DNA of 64,000 nucleotides from Macrobrachium rosenbergii (Eukaryota > Arthropoda > Malacostraca > Decapoda > Palaemonidae): NCBI RefSeq assembly GCF_040412425.1, contig NC_089784.1:37899070-37963069 (forward strand). Direction: 5' to 3'. Numbering within the stretch: the stretch's first letter is position 1; every line of letters starts with the position of its first letter. Shown here piece after piece: positions 35,656 through 47,106 of the stretch. The notes under the pieces are model-generated. The model saw only the letters and a program-made list of their open reading frames with translations, did not search any database and had not been told where the DNA came from. The position numbers and the translations under genes are program-made.

Positions 35656-35715
35656 GTGAGATAACAGGGCTTCTAAATATTAGAGTATCACAGATTAACA
35701 CCGCTGATACATGGT

Positions 35716-36000
35716 TAAAAAGTTAAGTATACCTTAGTTTAACCAGACCACTGAGCTGATTAACAGCTCTCCTAGGGCTGGCCCGAAGGATTAGATTTAT
35801 TTTACGTGGCTAAGAACCAATTGGTTACCTAGCACAGGGACCTACAGCTTATTGTGGAATCCGAACCGCATTATGACGAGAAATGAATTTCTATCACCTG
35901 AAATAAATTCCTCTAATTTTTCATTGGCCGGTTGGGGAATCGAACGCTGGGCCAGCAGCGTGCTAGCTGAGAACTATACCCACCCCTCCAATGAGGAACT
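35716..36000 (-). mobile_element. tRNA-derived SINE, copy 4
   Basis: 285 bp. Target duplication GCTGATACMTGGT (35,703-35,715 and 36,001-36,013), one mismatch in 13. Box B region weakened (GGGAATCGAACGC on the plus strand). Confidence 0.9.
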
Positions 36001-36357
36001 GCTGATACCTGGTAATATCCAACAGTTGACCTCTAACTCCCATTTCCTCCAGTTAAGGATACTCGAGTAGCAAACCAGATCTACTAATTAATCAGAACAA
36101 AATCTTCGTTACATAAACTGCACTATTATGCAACAATCTGTGGTATGTGTGTGTGTGTGTTTCACGAAAACATAAACAGTAAACAGCCATTCGAATGAAT
36201 AGTCATAATCTGGTGACCTTCAGTCTAAATAAAGTAAAACGAATATTTTTTACCGCAGAAGATGCAATGACTTGCAACTTTCACAAGTTACGCAACCCTT
36301 CGTCAACCCCTTTACACGAAAAGGCGATGAGGGGGGAAGTTTGTCATTGCATCAAGT

Positions 36358-36359
<2 letters not shown>

Positions 36360-36409
<50 letters not shown>
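36360..36409. repeat. (CT)n microsatellite
   Basis: 25 CT units. Confidence 0.97.
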
Positions 36410-36411
<2 letters not shown>

Positions 36412-37488
36412 GTTAAATTCTACATGACACCTGGGAATAGAACACGATAGAAACTGACGCAAGGAAGGGATAGATATGGTTAAACTGGAAGATTTACCAA
36501 GGCGGGAAAGAGGTCATCAGAAGCTTGATTACATAAAAAGGGATTAATGGGATGGTATGTAGGGAAGTGGATGTAAATAGAAGGGAAGGGGTTAAAGGAG
36601 AGGTAAAAAAAGCAGGGGATCTCTCTGGTTCCCCGTCTGTATTCAGGACTTGGCAAGAGAGGAGTCATGTCGGTCTCTGGGTCTCCGCTGACTTCTTGTC
36701 AGTTGCCTTTCTTTCGTGTATTCTCGCTTACTCTATCTCTCTCTCGTTATTAGAAGCATTTTTCTTTTATTATTATGAAATGTTTCCCCTGTTATGTTTT
36801 GGGCATCTGCGTAAATTTTGCAGTATTACTATACTTGTGGTAATTCCAAAGAGATGCTTATCACATAACTCATAGGAATCTTAATCTGTCCACTGTATTG
36901 TACCTGCATCATTTGAACGAAATTTGTCGTACAGCGGCTGCTTTGAATGAATGACTAATTGAGAGAATCACGAAATGTACGGAGTTGGAGTAGTCTGGCA
37001 GCATGATATTAAATAAATCCAAAAAATAGATGGGATGAAACTGGAAGAAAACCTCCTCTGTTGCACTAAGAAGTAATAGTAAGAGATTTTTTGAGCATGA
37101 TGAAAGAAAGGAAGTGAGAATGGATGTACAATAAAACGCTATCTATAAAGGTGAACTGCTTTGGCACAAGGCATTAGTTTCTGAACGACATAAGTTCTTT
37201 CCTCTTCTTGCATAACTGCAGGCTCTAAGTTATTTACTCTTATTTTTGCACCTATGTGGCTCTGCAAGATTTTTCACGCCAAAATAAACTGCATTTGTTG
37301 CTATAATCAAGTTTTTTTCATATGCGAGTTCTCTGTCACTATGTTAATATTTATCAATCACGACTTACAGACATTTTATGTTGAATACCATTGGTTTTAT
37401 TCTACATGAACTGTCCTGCCTATTTTCTGTGTTTTTCATTAAAAAATCACACCGTCACTTAAATATGGTGATTCATAACTCCCCTCAA

Positions 37489-37490
<2 letters not shown>
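36410..37490. other. Unassigned sequence
   Basis: No supported feature. Confidence 0.4.

Positions 37491-37558
<68 letters not shown>
37491..37558. repeat. (CT)n microsatellite
   Basis: About 34 CT units. Confidence 0.97.
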
Positions 37559-37559
<1 letters not shown>

Positions 37560-38019
37560 CTATATTTCTCTCAGTTCACCTTGTTCCCTCACCTCCTTCA
37601 AAAAAGTTCAGACACTGATGGTGTTAGGATGCGTCATACTGAGGAACGATTTGACCTGGATTGGACTTCCTTCCAAATCAAACGTCAGTTGGAAATCTGA
37701 ATGTGATAAAAACGGTGCGGAAGAATCACTTCACTTTGTGTACTCTGTTTTGGAAAAGGGCCCATGGAAATTTGGAAATAAATACGATGGTGCTCGGAGA
37801 GTGTGAACTTAATAAACTGTGTTTAGCTGTGGCAAACAGTAACCTTGAGAACATTTATTCAAAGGTTCTCATAAGAAAATCTCTTTATTTGTATGCCAAA
37901 TTTTCTTCATTCAGCTTTCACGCACTACTCTACAAGCATTTGGTAACTGCTAGATGGGCTTTACATAGCTTTACATATTACAGATGATTAGAATTATATA
38001 AAGCGTAATTCTAAGAACG
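37559..38019. other. Unassigned sequence
   Basis: A 108-residue open frame (37,661-37,987) has no recognisable motif. Confidence 0.35.
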
Positions 38020-38128
38020 TATATGTACATATATGTGTGTGTTTATATAATATATATATGTATGTATATATATATATATATGTGTGTGTGTATTTATATG
38101 TATAACATATATACATATATATATATAT

Positions 38129-38181
<53 letters not shown>
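38020..38181. repeat. Compound (AT)n microsatellite
   Basis: Interrupted AT/GT tract ending in a pure TA array of about 25 units. Confidence 0.93.
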
Positions 38182-38184
<3 letters not shown>

Positions 38185-38221
38185 GAGGCTTCTCTTGTTC
38201 AAGTGACGTCGTAACTTAAAT

Positions 38222-38400
38222 TTCACGGAATGAAACCAGATATTGGCGATTTATTCCCGGATTCGAGACCTTAATGCAGCCAGATGTTAGCGTTATTGAG
38301 AATCCTTTGTCGTCAAGAAGGCAAATAACACGAACAAGGCGGTTTCACTAACTTCATCATCATCTGAGGCCATCACAGTAATAATGCCTATAATTATAAA
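38222..38400 (+). repeat. Dispersed repeat family B, short copy
   Basis: Aligns with 5,870-6,020: GAAACCAG, GCAGCCARAYGTTAG, GAGAATYCTTTGT, CACGAACAAGG and TTTCACTA. Only the first part of the family is present. Confidence 0.65.
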
Positions 38401-38879
38401 AGGAGATATTCTGAAGGTGTCTCCACGGGGGGGGAGGCATCACCTGCCGGGGAATGGGGTGAGAGTGAATGGAACCTCAATTTGCATAATTTCAGCATAC
38501 TTCTTTTACCGTGTAAAAATTTTGCGAGAAAAGTAAAATGGGAAATAAAGTAACATAAAGATGGATTAAATTTTCGCCTCCCCCACCCCCTTTGGCCTTT
38601 TTTTCATTAAAAATGTTTCTGCCCAGTAAACAAGATTGGTACAATTTATTTCGAGAACAAAATTTCTGTAAGTAGTAGTATTACGAATGACAGTCTTTTG
38701 TAAAAGCCAAAAGTAAAACTAACTAAAAAGATGTTATCGTAGTGTTCCTGATTAATTCACATGAACGACTCCCAATTCATGTACCAGAATAGACAAATTG
38801 TTTTATTTTATATCAAATCTACCCTTATGCTTCATTTTATTAGGATCTGCCACATTATCTGTACGAAAAAAATCTATTA
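38401..38879. other. Unassigned sequence
   Basis: Contains a GGGGGGGGAGGC run near 38,430. Nothing else. Confidence 0.4.
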
Positions 38880-39084
38880 ATAATAATAACTTCAAGCAAA
38901 GACTAACAAATGGTTTGAAGACCTTAATAGATGTACCTCTTCATGGAATTCGATTTCTCTGATGAATATAAAGCCACTTTTCAATTCTTTTTCTTTCTTT
39001 TCTTTCCTGTGGAAACTTTAACTCATTTCGATCAGCAGCAACAAAAAATCATGTACATTACCGATCGATTTAATACCATGCACT

Positions 39085-39092
39085 GGCGTTAC
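39085..39092. other. 8-bp target-site duplication, left
   Basis: GGCGTTAC, matching GGCATTAC at 40,786-40,793 with one difference. P-superfamily elements make 8-bp duplications. Confidence 0.75.
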
Positions 39093-39267
39093 CAAGGTCT
39101 AGAGAATATCAGGTCAACTCACAGCGACCCAAAACGCGTCCTGTCCTGCGCAGGAAAACACTGGGTCGGATTATGACGTCAGACAGTCCTGGCGTTCACT
39201 GCGAAGCTCTTCCGTTTACCTATTGTAAACTGTAATCTTACGGTATCTTTACCTTTACGTAAAATGC

Positions 39268-39420
39268 TTTGTTATCGTGCTATTTACGGGTGTTCTTCCA
39301 ATAAAGGTAGAACGAAAGGAGTAACTTTTCACAACTTTCCAAAATACGTGGAAACGAGCGTCATATGACAAAAAACCAAGAAGAAATTATTAAACGCATT
39401 GTAGAAATGGCAAAATCAAT
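39268..39420 (+). pseudogene. THAP DNA-binding domain, N-terminal part
   Basis: From ATG at 39,268 the frame reads MLCYRAIYGCSSNKGRTKG then VTFHNFPK. This is the start of a THAP domain (C-X-n-C followed by the FHxFPK motif), which binds DNA in P-element-type transposases. A stop after VETSVI cuts it before the second Cys/His pair. Confidence 0.8.
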
Positions 39421-39783
39421 GAAGGTTCTGTGAAGTAAAGGTCTTTATACCCATTTCAATAGGGATTAGTAATTTCTACACACTCTTTATCCAAATCGCT
39501 ACACACTGTAAAAGACAAACTCGATATATCATATATAATAACACATAAACTAATCAAAAATGACTTCAGCATTTCTTTGCCTGCCTAAGACAGATGGGAG
39601 CTTATATCTGCACCCATCGACAGTTGCAATGAAGCAAAGGAAAGACAGTTCTCTCATGGGATCAAAATATAACGTAGACAACAACTGCAAAGAAGATAAC
39701 ATAACAGCTGGCACATTCCATTCTTTGCTTTATATGCAAATTTCTTCCCGTAGTAAGACGATGAGTCACCACTACAACTTGAA

Positions 39784-40250
39784 TTGAGTCTTTCGGCCAT
39801 AACGTTTAGTTTACCACAGAATTTCGGTGGGGAAGAAAAAGAAAATAGATTTACTGAAAGTCTGCAAGAGAATGACGATGAACAACTTGAGGAAGCAATT
39901 GTGAAAGGTGGTTTAGAATACTTCGGTGGATTTATTACCCATAAATTTCCAAAATGTCCACATCTTGGATCATATGTGCCATTAGAAGATAACTCATGGA
40001 CAAGTATGATAAACAGAGGTGATAAAAATTAATGAAGCCCTCTAAAGAATTTTATGAACAATTGAAAACAATGGAAAAAATATTTAAATACTATCAAGGT
40101 GATAAACGACTAGGAGCTGGAAAAGGAACTGTCAAAAAGTTAGCTGTAAAAATGTCAAATTTTACCAATTTACCTCTTGACTGAGTCATATATTTCGTCC
40201 GTTGTTGAACGTTCTTTATAATGAGAATCTTAAACAGGGAAATCATTTCT
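39784..40250 (+). pseudogene. P-like transposase C-terminal part
   Basis: Plus-strand frames read VKGGLEYFGGFITHKFPKCP, LGSYVPLEDNSWTSMINRGD, a stop, then MKPSKEFYEQLKTMEKIF, GAGKGTVKKLAVKMSNFTNL, VIYFVRC and FIMRILNREI. The pattern (E-Y-x-x-GF-x-x-K, W-x-x-x-x-x-RG, then an F-ExLx-xMExxF block) is that of THAP/P-type transposase C-termini. Stops at 40,030 and about 40,183 inactivate it. Confidence 0.7.
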
Positions 40251-40785
40251 TCCCCAAAAAATTATGAACGAAGTAAAATACTCTAAAAGAATGTTTCAAG
40301 TTCTAATTAATGTGTGTTGAATGATTTGCATTTCACTTTTAAACAACTGTTTACTTTTAATTCCATAATTTCTAAGTATCTAATTACATTGTTATCTTTA
40401 AACAATGTATTTTTGTGAAAAATGCATATATGTTGTTCATAGAATACATCATAGACCTGTGATTTATCGCCAGAAATTGGTTGTATACAACAGTGAAAAT
40501 TTTTGCTAAGATGTGTGTTTTTCTATACTATTTTTTCGAGCATTACAATTTTTTTTTGTAAATATGTGGAAATTCCAAACTTATCAATTAATCTATACTC
40601 TGTGAAAAACAGAAAATAATATTAAATATTTAGCAAAAGAGAATGAGGGTTCTCTATGGCTAGCTACAGAATGCTGCATAGGTCTGACGTCACAGAATTT
40701 ACCCCTCAGAAGATTCACCCCGATTACCATCCCCCTCAACCCAATATACCCGAGCGCGGGTTGACCTGGTATTCTTTAGACCTTG

Positions 40786-40793
40786 GGCATTAC
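40786..40793. other. 8-bp target-site duplication, right
   Basis: GGCATTAC; see 39,085. Confidence 0.75.
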
Positions 40794-40959
40794 ACCTGGG
40801 GTCATCAAACCGGAAATTCATCACAATAAGTGACTTACGTAAATGAAGAAAGAAAACACTGTGAACACAAACCCCAGTTTCCTTACTTATCTGTTACTGC
40901 AATAACAGATTAAAAAAAACACAATGTATTTTATGATTTTCCCTCTGATAAATCTTCTA

Positions 40960-41905
40960 GGTTGTTCGTATTTGTGAGCTTGCATGCAGGCTCCAACCTG
41001 CCTCCTGAGGACCTGACTCCTACCAACCTATTTTGTTAGGATTCCAACACTGTCCTAAGTATCTTTGCTATCAACATCAGTAAATTTTTCTAAAAGCCCT
41101 GTTCCAGTTTTGCGCAGCCAATCCTCTCCATATTTCTTCTGACATACTGTTACTGCTTCTAGCACTCTGAAAATAATTAATACCTCGACTTCAGCTTGCC
41201 AAATTCTCCTAATTTCATTTTTACATCCTGGCACTTTTTCATCTCTTGTGCTCCATGGTAGGCTATAATCTTTCAGATACTTTCTGGGCTTTTTTTATTC
41301 ACCTTCAAATCGGTATCAAATGGTCCATCCTTATCATCATAATTAGTGAGTATATTTTTTTCTAGTTTTCTGACAGGTCTTTAAATGCAAGGCCTTGGTA
41401 GTTGTGTCATACCTTCTCTGGTGTTCGTTTTAAGCTAATGCTGGGCAGTCACTTATTATGTGATTGATGATCTCCATTTTCTGTTTGCATCTGAAGCACA
41501 CAGGTAATGCTATTATTTCCCCATTGATTTTGTTTTGTACATATCATGTTGGACTTAATGCCGTTAACATGTTTACAGTCGTTTTCTTTTGCTCTCCCCG
41601 TCAGCTTTTGACAAACTGCTATCTCCAACTACTTTTTGTCTGCCTCTGGTAGTGGCCATTCATTAAATTCATTTTCCAATTTCCCTTTCGCTTGACTCGT
41701 GAGCCTTCCCTTATATGTGTCATCTTTTCAACCAACTTTGCTTTCCTCTTTCATTTTTAGTTCTATGTAAGTATAGCCTTGCCAACCCTGCTCCTGGATG
41801 TATTGCATTAGTGACAGTCATCAGTTTTCTTGTTTTTCTGTCAATACCTTTTAGATCTTCACTTGCCCAGTTCACTGTTCTTCCTTCATAGAGTGTCTTC
41901 ACCAC
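40960..41905 (-). pseudogene. LINE ORF2 C-terminal region, copy 1
   Basis: The minus strand begins YEGRTVNWASEDLKGIDRKT then RKLMTVTNAIHPGAGLARLY. This is the post-RT region of a LINE family with a D-R-K-T-R-K-L...HP...RLYL signature. It continues (with frameshifts) through a CxxC-like FRCKQKMEIINHIISDCPAL near 41,430-41,490 and a tail around 41,000-41,300 whose pieces (RIWQAEVEVLIIF-like, TAKILRTVL) match LINE C-termini. 5'-truncated at 41,905. A second copy is at 48,842-49,265. LINE clade not assigned. Confidence 0.75.
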
Positions 41906-42299
41906 CTAGAGAAGAGAGATGTCAAAAAGAAAATAATGAAGAAAATGAATAAACTTGTCGCCCTCAACAGAGGAGGGAATGCTGGCTCATTATTAACCTA
42001 CCACTGAACAAGACAAGATTTTGCATAAGTGTCTTCAACTGCCATTTCTCTACCTGCCCGAGGCCCATGGAGAAGCCTAAAAATTTTGAGAACTTGTTGA
42101 ACACCATGTACGTACGTGTATGAAGATCAAGGTGCCCTACACATAACGGATACCTTTCAGCCCTTTCTCTTGGCCTAGGCCCTCACAGAACATGGCAATT
42201 ACAGAAGAAATATTATAAGCAGGCACCTAAGGGAAGCATCCAAAGAGCTACAATATTAGGAGGATATTATCATCTGTTGGGGTGATAAGGCTGCAACCT

Positions 42300-43215
42300 T
42301 TGTGCTCATCCACACTGAGGAATACCGCCATAAGCTAGCAATAAATTTTAAAGAATCACCAAGAAACTAGTAGACAACATCAAGTGCCAGGCAAATATGA
42401 TCACTGAGACTATTAAAGCAGCTTCCAATGCACTTCACCTGCCAGTGATCATAGGTGAGCCACGACCTAGGCTGTATATACATGGGAATACAAAAGCACA
42501 TAACCCAGGGAACCCCTTACACTTAATTAATAGTCAGATTCTTGCCCGTACATACCAGCTTGTACAGAAACTGAATGCTATTCTGAATCCTTATGCTTCT
42601 GATGACCATAAGTTGAAGTCCTCAGATGAATTTTTGGAGGACCCAAAAACAACACCCCACAAGGAATCATCACCTCAATGGACATGGAGTCACTTTTCTC
42701 AAATATCCCCACTGAAGAAACAATCCAGATAATCTTGCATCCTGTATATATCCCCACTAAACTTCCTTCAGTGTGCCCTCCACACATTCCTCAAGATTTC
42801 TTCACCACAAAGGCCATCTGTACATACAAAAAAGATGGTGTAGTGAGGGGGTCATTGTGGAGCATCAGATATTTGCCACCACTGAGAAACCCTCGACATA
42901 CATCTGGTATACTGATGACACCTTCTTCAGCACCAGCACGAAGGAAGAAATAGAACACCTATGGCAAGCCTTCCACAACCACAGTCACCTCAACTTTACT
43001 GATAAATATTGCCATGACCAATGCCTCCCCTCCCTCAATGTCCTTTTAAGGCAACAGGAGAAGTGCTTTGTAACACAAGTTCAGACAAAACCCATGAACT
43101 TGCTCATGTACCTGAAGGGGAGAGTGATGTCCACAGATACATATGACCTACCATCAGTGCCTTCATTAGGAGAGCTTTTTCACTACTCTTCTTGGAGAGA
43201 CAAGTTCACTGAATA
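42300..43215 (+). pseudogene. PLE reverse transcriptase
   Basis: Blocks in order on the plus strand: KAATFVLIHTEEYRHKLAI; TIKAASNALHLPVIIG; LYIHGNTKAHNPGNPLHLI; INSQILARTYQLVQKLNAIL; LKSSDEFLEDPKTTPHKE; SMDMESLFSNIPTEETIQII (another frame); CALHTF; STYIWYTDDTFFSTSTKEEI; LNFTDKYCHDQCLPSLNVLL; and FVTQVQTKPMNLLMYLKG. These match Penelope-like RT from the finger motif to the thumb. The catalytic motif is YTDDT (usual YIDDT/YVDDT). A central piece with the GMAMGSP-type block is deleted at about 42,850-42,880. Confidence 0.88.
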
Positions 43216-43429
43216 AGAACGTATTACCCAGCTATTTATTTTAACAATGGGCATACCCACTGAGAAGTCTTCAAATGCATTTGTGGGACCAAAGATTAAT
43301 GTTATCAGCAGGAACCTCACCCCACTGCCATAGATGACATCACCTTTTAAGAAAGGTGTTTCACATAAAATATAAAGAGGACAAGCACTCCCTTTGCAAC
43401 GACATAGAAGGGAACATCTGTCCTATGGG

Positions 43430-43690
43430 CCCAAAGAAAAAGATAGAATTAGTAATTTACTATAAAAGCAAGAAAACTAGCATCTAGATTATGAAAAACA
43501 ACTTGGCCCATTTGGCGCAGGATCCTCTGAAATGGACTAACATGGTCTGTCAGTACAGATGCCCAGTCCAAGAGTACCTCGGTGCTAACATCAGTATGAC
43601 CACGATGAGATTTTCCAAACGGATCTTCTGCTACGTTCAAGAAGGCATCATTATGATCATGCTCAAAGTATTAAAATAAAAATAGGTGAT
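43430..43690 (+). pseudogene. PLE GIY-YIG-like endonuclease tail
   Basis: The plus strand reads KKKIELVIYYKSKKTS, a stop, MKNNLAHLAQDPLKWTN, QYRCPVQEYLGANISMTTMR and FSKRIFCYVQEG. This matches the PLE C-terminal GIY-YIG nuclease (C-P-V-x-x-Y-L/I-G-x-T/N-I-x-M-T-x-x-R-x-x-x-R-x-x-x-H). The conserved final His is Y here and the GIY motif is degenerate. Confidence 0.8.
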
Positions 43691-44149
43691 ATGATTGCCA
43701 ACACTCTTGGATGGTCTACATATCAGTAAGGAAAGGCCTAGCCTTAATACCTCCCAGGAAACTTTCCTCCTCCCACCAGTGGCATGTAGAATGTCCCCCA
43801 CTGGCACTCCTGAGCTGAGCGAGCAGACCAATCAGGAGCCTCCATACTACATGAGTAACCCTCCCAGTACAAACCATTCACCCTGTCTCTAATGTCTGCT
43901 ATGGAGACAGGTGTGATAGTCAACATCTGAGAGATGGCTTCACTCAGGGCCACTAATCCCACGACAGCCAATCAGAATTCAGCTCCTCTTCCACCAGTGA
44001 TCTGGGACCTTTTATATATCGACTGATGACCCCATTCTACCCAGAACCAACCGACCCCGTTTGGGAAGATAGCCGATGAGACGGCTGAAACGTCAACGTT
44101 CTTAAAAAATTTATTTGAAGATTCTCTACCACCCGAGAATGACTTCCAG

Positions 44150-44150
44150 A

Positions 44151-44199
<49 letters not shown>

Positions 44200-44200
44200 T
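44150..44200. repeat. (ATT)n microsatellite
   Basis: About 16 ATT units at the PLE 3' end, consistent with a target or tail-derived simple repeat. Confidence 0.95.
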
Positions 44201-44704
44201 CTACTTCAACAGTCTACGGAACATCATATGGGCCACAGGAAAAATTACTTTCAAAAATAATTAATCAATCTGCTCTATGATACTGTTACAAATATAAGTA
44301 AAGAGAGGAGACTATAGTGTTAGCATAATGTTACTTTAAACAACCTGTTTCTTCGAGGAACAAAGATAAAGATATATGAAGAAAATCAATTCTTTTCATA
44401 CTTTTCATTCCAAAGTATTAGTTAGTCTGAGAATAAAATGCGATAGTAATTTACGTCGATATAAAGGTTGAACAATTTTGTTTCAAGGTCAAGATGTATT
44501 TCATAATTATAATATAAAAAATAATCATAATTCTAAAAATTAAATTTACAGAATGCGATTAATCATTGTATTACTGCCATAAAAATTTCAATGAACATTT
44601 CTGATCGTTGAAAATGGCAGAAACCTTTTGACACGGTGCTCAGTATGCTAATTAGTATATTCTAATTAAATTCATAACAGATAGAAGCAGAACCCCAATC
44701 AGTG

Positions 44705-44708
<4 letters not shown>

Positions 44709-44753
<45 letters not shown>

Positions 44754-44784
44754 ACACACACGCACACAAACACACACACACACC
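44709..44784. repeat. (CT)n-(CA)n microsatellite
   Basis: CT array followed by interrupted CA array. Mirrors the TG-GA tract at 47,030-47,102 in the other palindrome arm. Confidence 0.95.
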
Positions 44785-45349
44785 CGCCTCCACACCCATA
44801 CACTCACACTCACAACATATAAAGTATTTAGCGTAGTCTAACGTGGTACGAATATGCATGTGTAGATATATAATATATACATATATCGAAGACTGGTGTA
44901 CAAAAAAGGGCTTCTGGTCACCCTCTTACATCATGATACTCCAAAAGAAATCAGAATAGAATCAGGAAAATGCGGTTCTCATCTGCGACTTCAGAACAAA
45001 ATTGCAATATTTCAAATGGCAGAGAAATTAGAATCGGACAATTATAACCGTCAATTTTCAAAACTTGACAGCAACGTTAAAAGAAAAATAATCCAAAATT
45101 TAGGGAGTTAAACTTAAGTAAAGGTCCCTTTGAGTTTTAGCGATGGAAACAAAAAAGCTGGAAAGAAATCGCTGACGATATATCGCTTCTCTGGGGTCCA
45201 CACCCTTCCTTTTGGCCTTCTTTCCCCTGCCTCATTCGGGCCTGGTTCACATAAGGCTATTTAGTCCCTCAAGCACATTACATTTTTCTACTAAAAGGAT
45301 AAAAAAAAATGGAACTGAGAGTACGGTTGTCGACCATTTCTTGTGAAGA

Positions 45350-45715
45350 CTATACAATAGTGGACACTGACAACAAACCTTAACAGTCGTGTGTAAGAGT
45401 GACGTTACTATGAGGCTAAGATAAAAAAAAAAAATGAGTACATGTAAAATAAAAATAAAAGGGATGTGCCATAAATCGGATAAGACGAAGTCAGTAGCAA
45501 TAATGGGGAAGATGATTTACGTCATCGACGTTTCTTAAACAAGGAGATTCCAGACTTTTCCAGGGAAAATTGTTTGCAAATACGAAAGAAACCCAAGATT
45601 ATTGCTTCCTTTTCTCTGTCTCCTTTTGGCAAGAATGTTGGAGCTGCCTGGTCGAGCGAAATGTCCAAATCGAATTGAAGAAACAGAAAATCAAATGACG
45701 AAAATGAGGACACTC

Positions 45716-45777
<62 letters not shown>

Positions 45778-45834
45778 ATTTCTTTAAACCGAAAATTTAC
45801 AGGACTAGCCCGAAATCTGATTTCATAAACACAG

Positions 45835-45840
<6 letters not shown>
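45350..45840 (+). repeat. Dispersed repeat family B, copy 2 (left inner arm)
   Basis: Aligns with 6,070-6,560 including the (GA)n array (45,720-45,774) and the spacer after it (AAAATTTRC, TCATAAAYACA). Confidence 0.8.
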
Positions 45841-45892
<52 letters not shown>

Positions 45893-46240
45893 GTCTTCAA
45901 TTTTCGTCATTTAATTCACAAATTCGATCTGGACATTCCGCTGGATTTGGCAGCGCCACCAATCTTTGGGAAATTAAGAGAGAAAAAGGGAGCAATACTC
46001 TTGGATTTCACTACCATTTGCGAACACTTCTCCAGTGAAAGGATCTTGACTCTCTATGTCTCAGAAACATCGATGAGGTAAGTCAGCGTCCCCATTATTC
46101 ATAATGGCTTCGTCTCCTTCGCTTCACGGTAGATTCTCATGAATTTTTATTTTCTTGTAGTCTTACTTATTGTTTCCTGGGTTTCAACCTCATAATAACG
46201 CATCCCCAATTGCACACGACAGACAAGGTTATTTACAGGT
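45838..46240 (-). repeat. Dispersed repeat family B, copy 3 (right inner arm)
   Basis: Inverted relative to copy 2. Begins with a (CT)n array (45,838-45,889), then TTTCGTCATTTAATTCAC, GGACATTCCGCT and CATCGATGAGGTAAG. Confidence 0.8.
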
Positions 46241-46279
46241 TTTATTATCGCTTTGTTAAGGCAAGCTCATTCCTCTTCT

Positions 46280-46563
46280 AGTTCCTCGTTGGACGAATCG
46301 GTAGAGTTGTCGGCTAGCACTCTGCTAGGCTCGAGTTCGAGTCTCCGGCCGGCCAATGAAGAATTAGAGGTATTTATTTCTGGTGATGGAAATTCATTTC
46401 TCGCTATAATATGGTTCGGATTCCACAATAAGCTGTAGGTCCCGTTGCTAGGTAACTAATTGGTTCTTAGCCACGTAAAATAAGTCTAATCCTTCGGGCC
46501 AGCCCTAGGAGAGCTGTTAATCAGCTCAGTGGCCTGGTTAAACTAAGGTATACTTGACTTTTT
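46280..46563 (+). mobile_element. tRNA-derived SINE, copy 5
   Basis: 284 bp on the plus strand. Perfect 13-bp target duplication TCATTCCTCTTCT (46,267-46,279 and 46,564-46,576). Box B-like region CGAGTTCGAGTCTCC. It sits within the right arm of the 44.5-47.3-kb palindrome. Confidence 0.95.
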
Positions 46564-47042
46564 TCATTCCTCTTCTTGTATTCTTTCTATGGAAAGGGCA
46601 ATGGGCTTGGGGACCAAACAGCCGCAATAAGACAAGAGAAAGAAGGGGGAAAGGAACAAAGGATGCGCCTGGACCCCAAAAAAGGGATAAATCTTCTGTG
46701 ATATCCTCAACTTTTTCGTTTCCATCGCTAAAGATGAAAGTAACGGTTGGCCAAGTTTAATCCCTCTGGGTTTTGCAATATTTCTCTTTTCAATGTTGTT
46801 TTCGAGTTTTGAAATTGATGGTCATATTTGTCCGATTCTAATTTCTCTGCCATTTGAAATGTCTGCACAGTTTAATTTTGTTATGACGTCACAGATGAGA
46901 ACCACGTTTTTCTGATTCTAATCAGGATGATCATAAGTCTTTTTTTGTACACCATTTTTCGACAGATGTGTACATGTATGTATTTGTATATGCATATTCG
47001 TACCACTTATACAATGCATATCACACTTTGTATGTGTGTGTG

Positions 47043-47047
<5 letters not shown>

Positions 47048-47102
<55 letters not shown>
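47048..47102. repeat. (GA)n microsatellite
   Basis: 27 GA units in the right palindrome arm. Confidence 0.97.

Positions 47103-47106
<4 letters not shown>

Larger units (their letters stand above)
39093..40785 (+). mobile_element. P-element-like (THAP) DNA transposon, decayed
   Basis: 1,693 bp between 28-bp terminal inverted repeats (39,093-39,120 and 40,758-40,785; both start CAAGGTCTA, three mismatches) with an 8-bp target duplication. It encodes an N-terminal THAP zinc-finger start and a C-terminal transposase tail in broken frames. The middle of the transposase is missing, so it is an internally deleted, non-autonomous relic. GACGTCAGAC lies just inside both ends. Confidence 0.85.
38880..40960 (-). 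repeat. LINE 3' flank/3' UTR repeat, interrupted by a P-like transposon
   Basis: 38,880-39,092 and 40,786-40,930 together align, without the transposon, to the reverse complement of 49,290-49,560: GCTGATCGAAATRAGTT, TACCGATCGATTTAATACCA, CCTGGGGTCATCAARCCGG and TGACTTACGTAAA. In both places the LINE 3' end lies next to it, so it is probably that LINE's 3' UTR. Confidence 0.8.
41990..44150 (+). mobile_element. Penelope-like retroelement (PLE), decayed
   Basis: Contains RT and GIY-YIG-like endonuclease blocks in order (entries 42,300-43,215 and 43,430-43,690). A 3' region follows with GATGAGACGGCTGAAACGTC (44,074-44,093) then an (ATT)n array. A short stretch with GAAACGTC before the 3' end is common in Penelope-like elements. 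Many stops and frameshifts. Left boundary uncertain. Confidence 0.8.

Noticed and set aside
39268..39420. Host THAP-domain gene
   Set aside because: It lies between inverted repeats with an 8-bp target duplication and is followed by a stop and transposase remnants, so it is transposon sequence.
42397..43216. Separate small host genes in overlapping frames
   Set aside because: All pieces fall in order along one Penelope-like RT when frameshifts are allowed.
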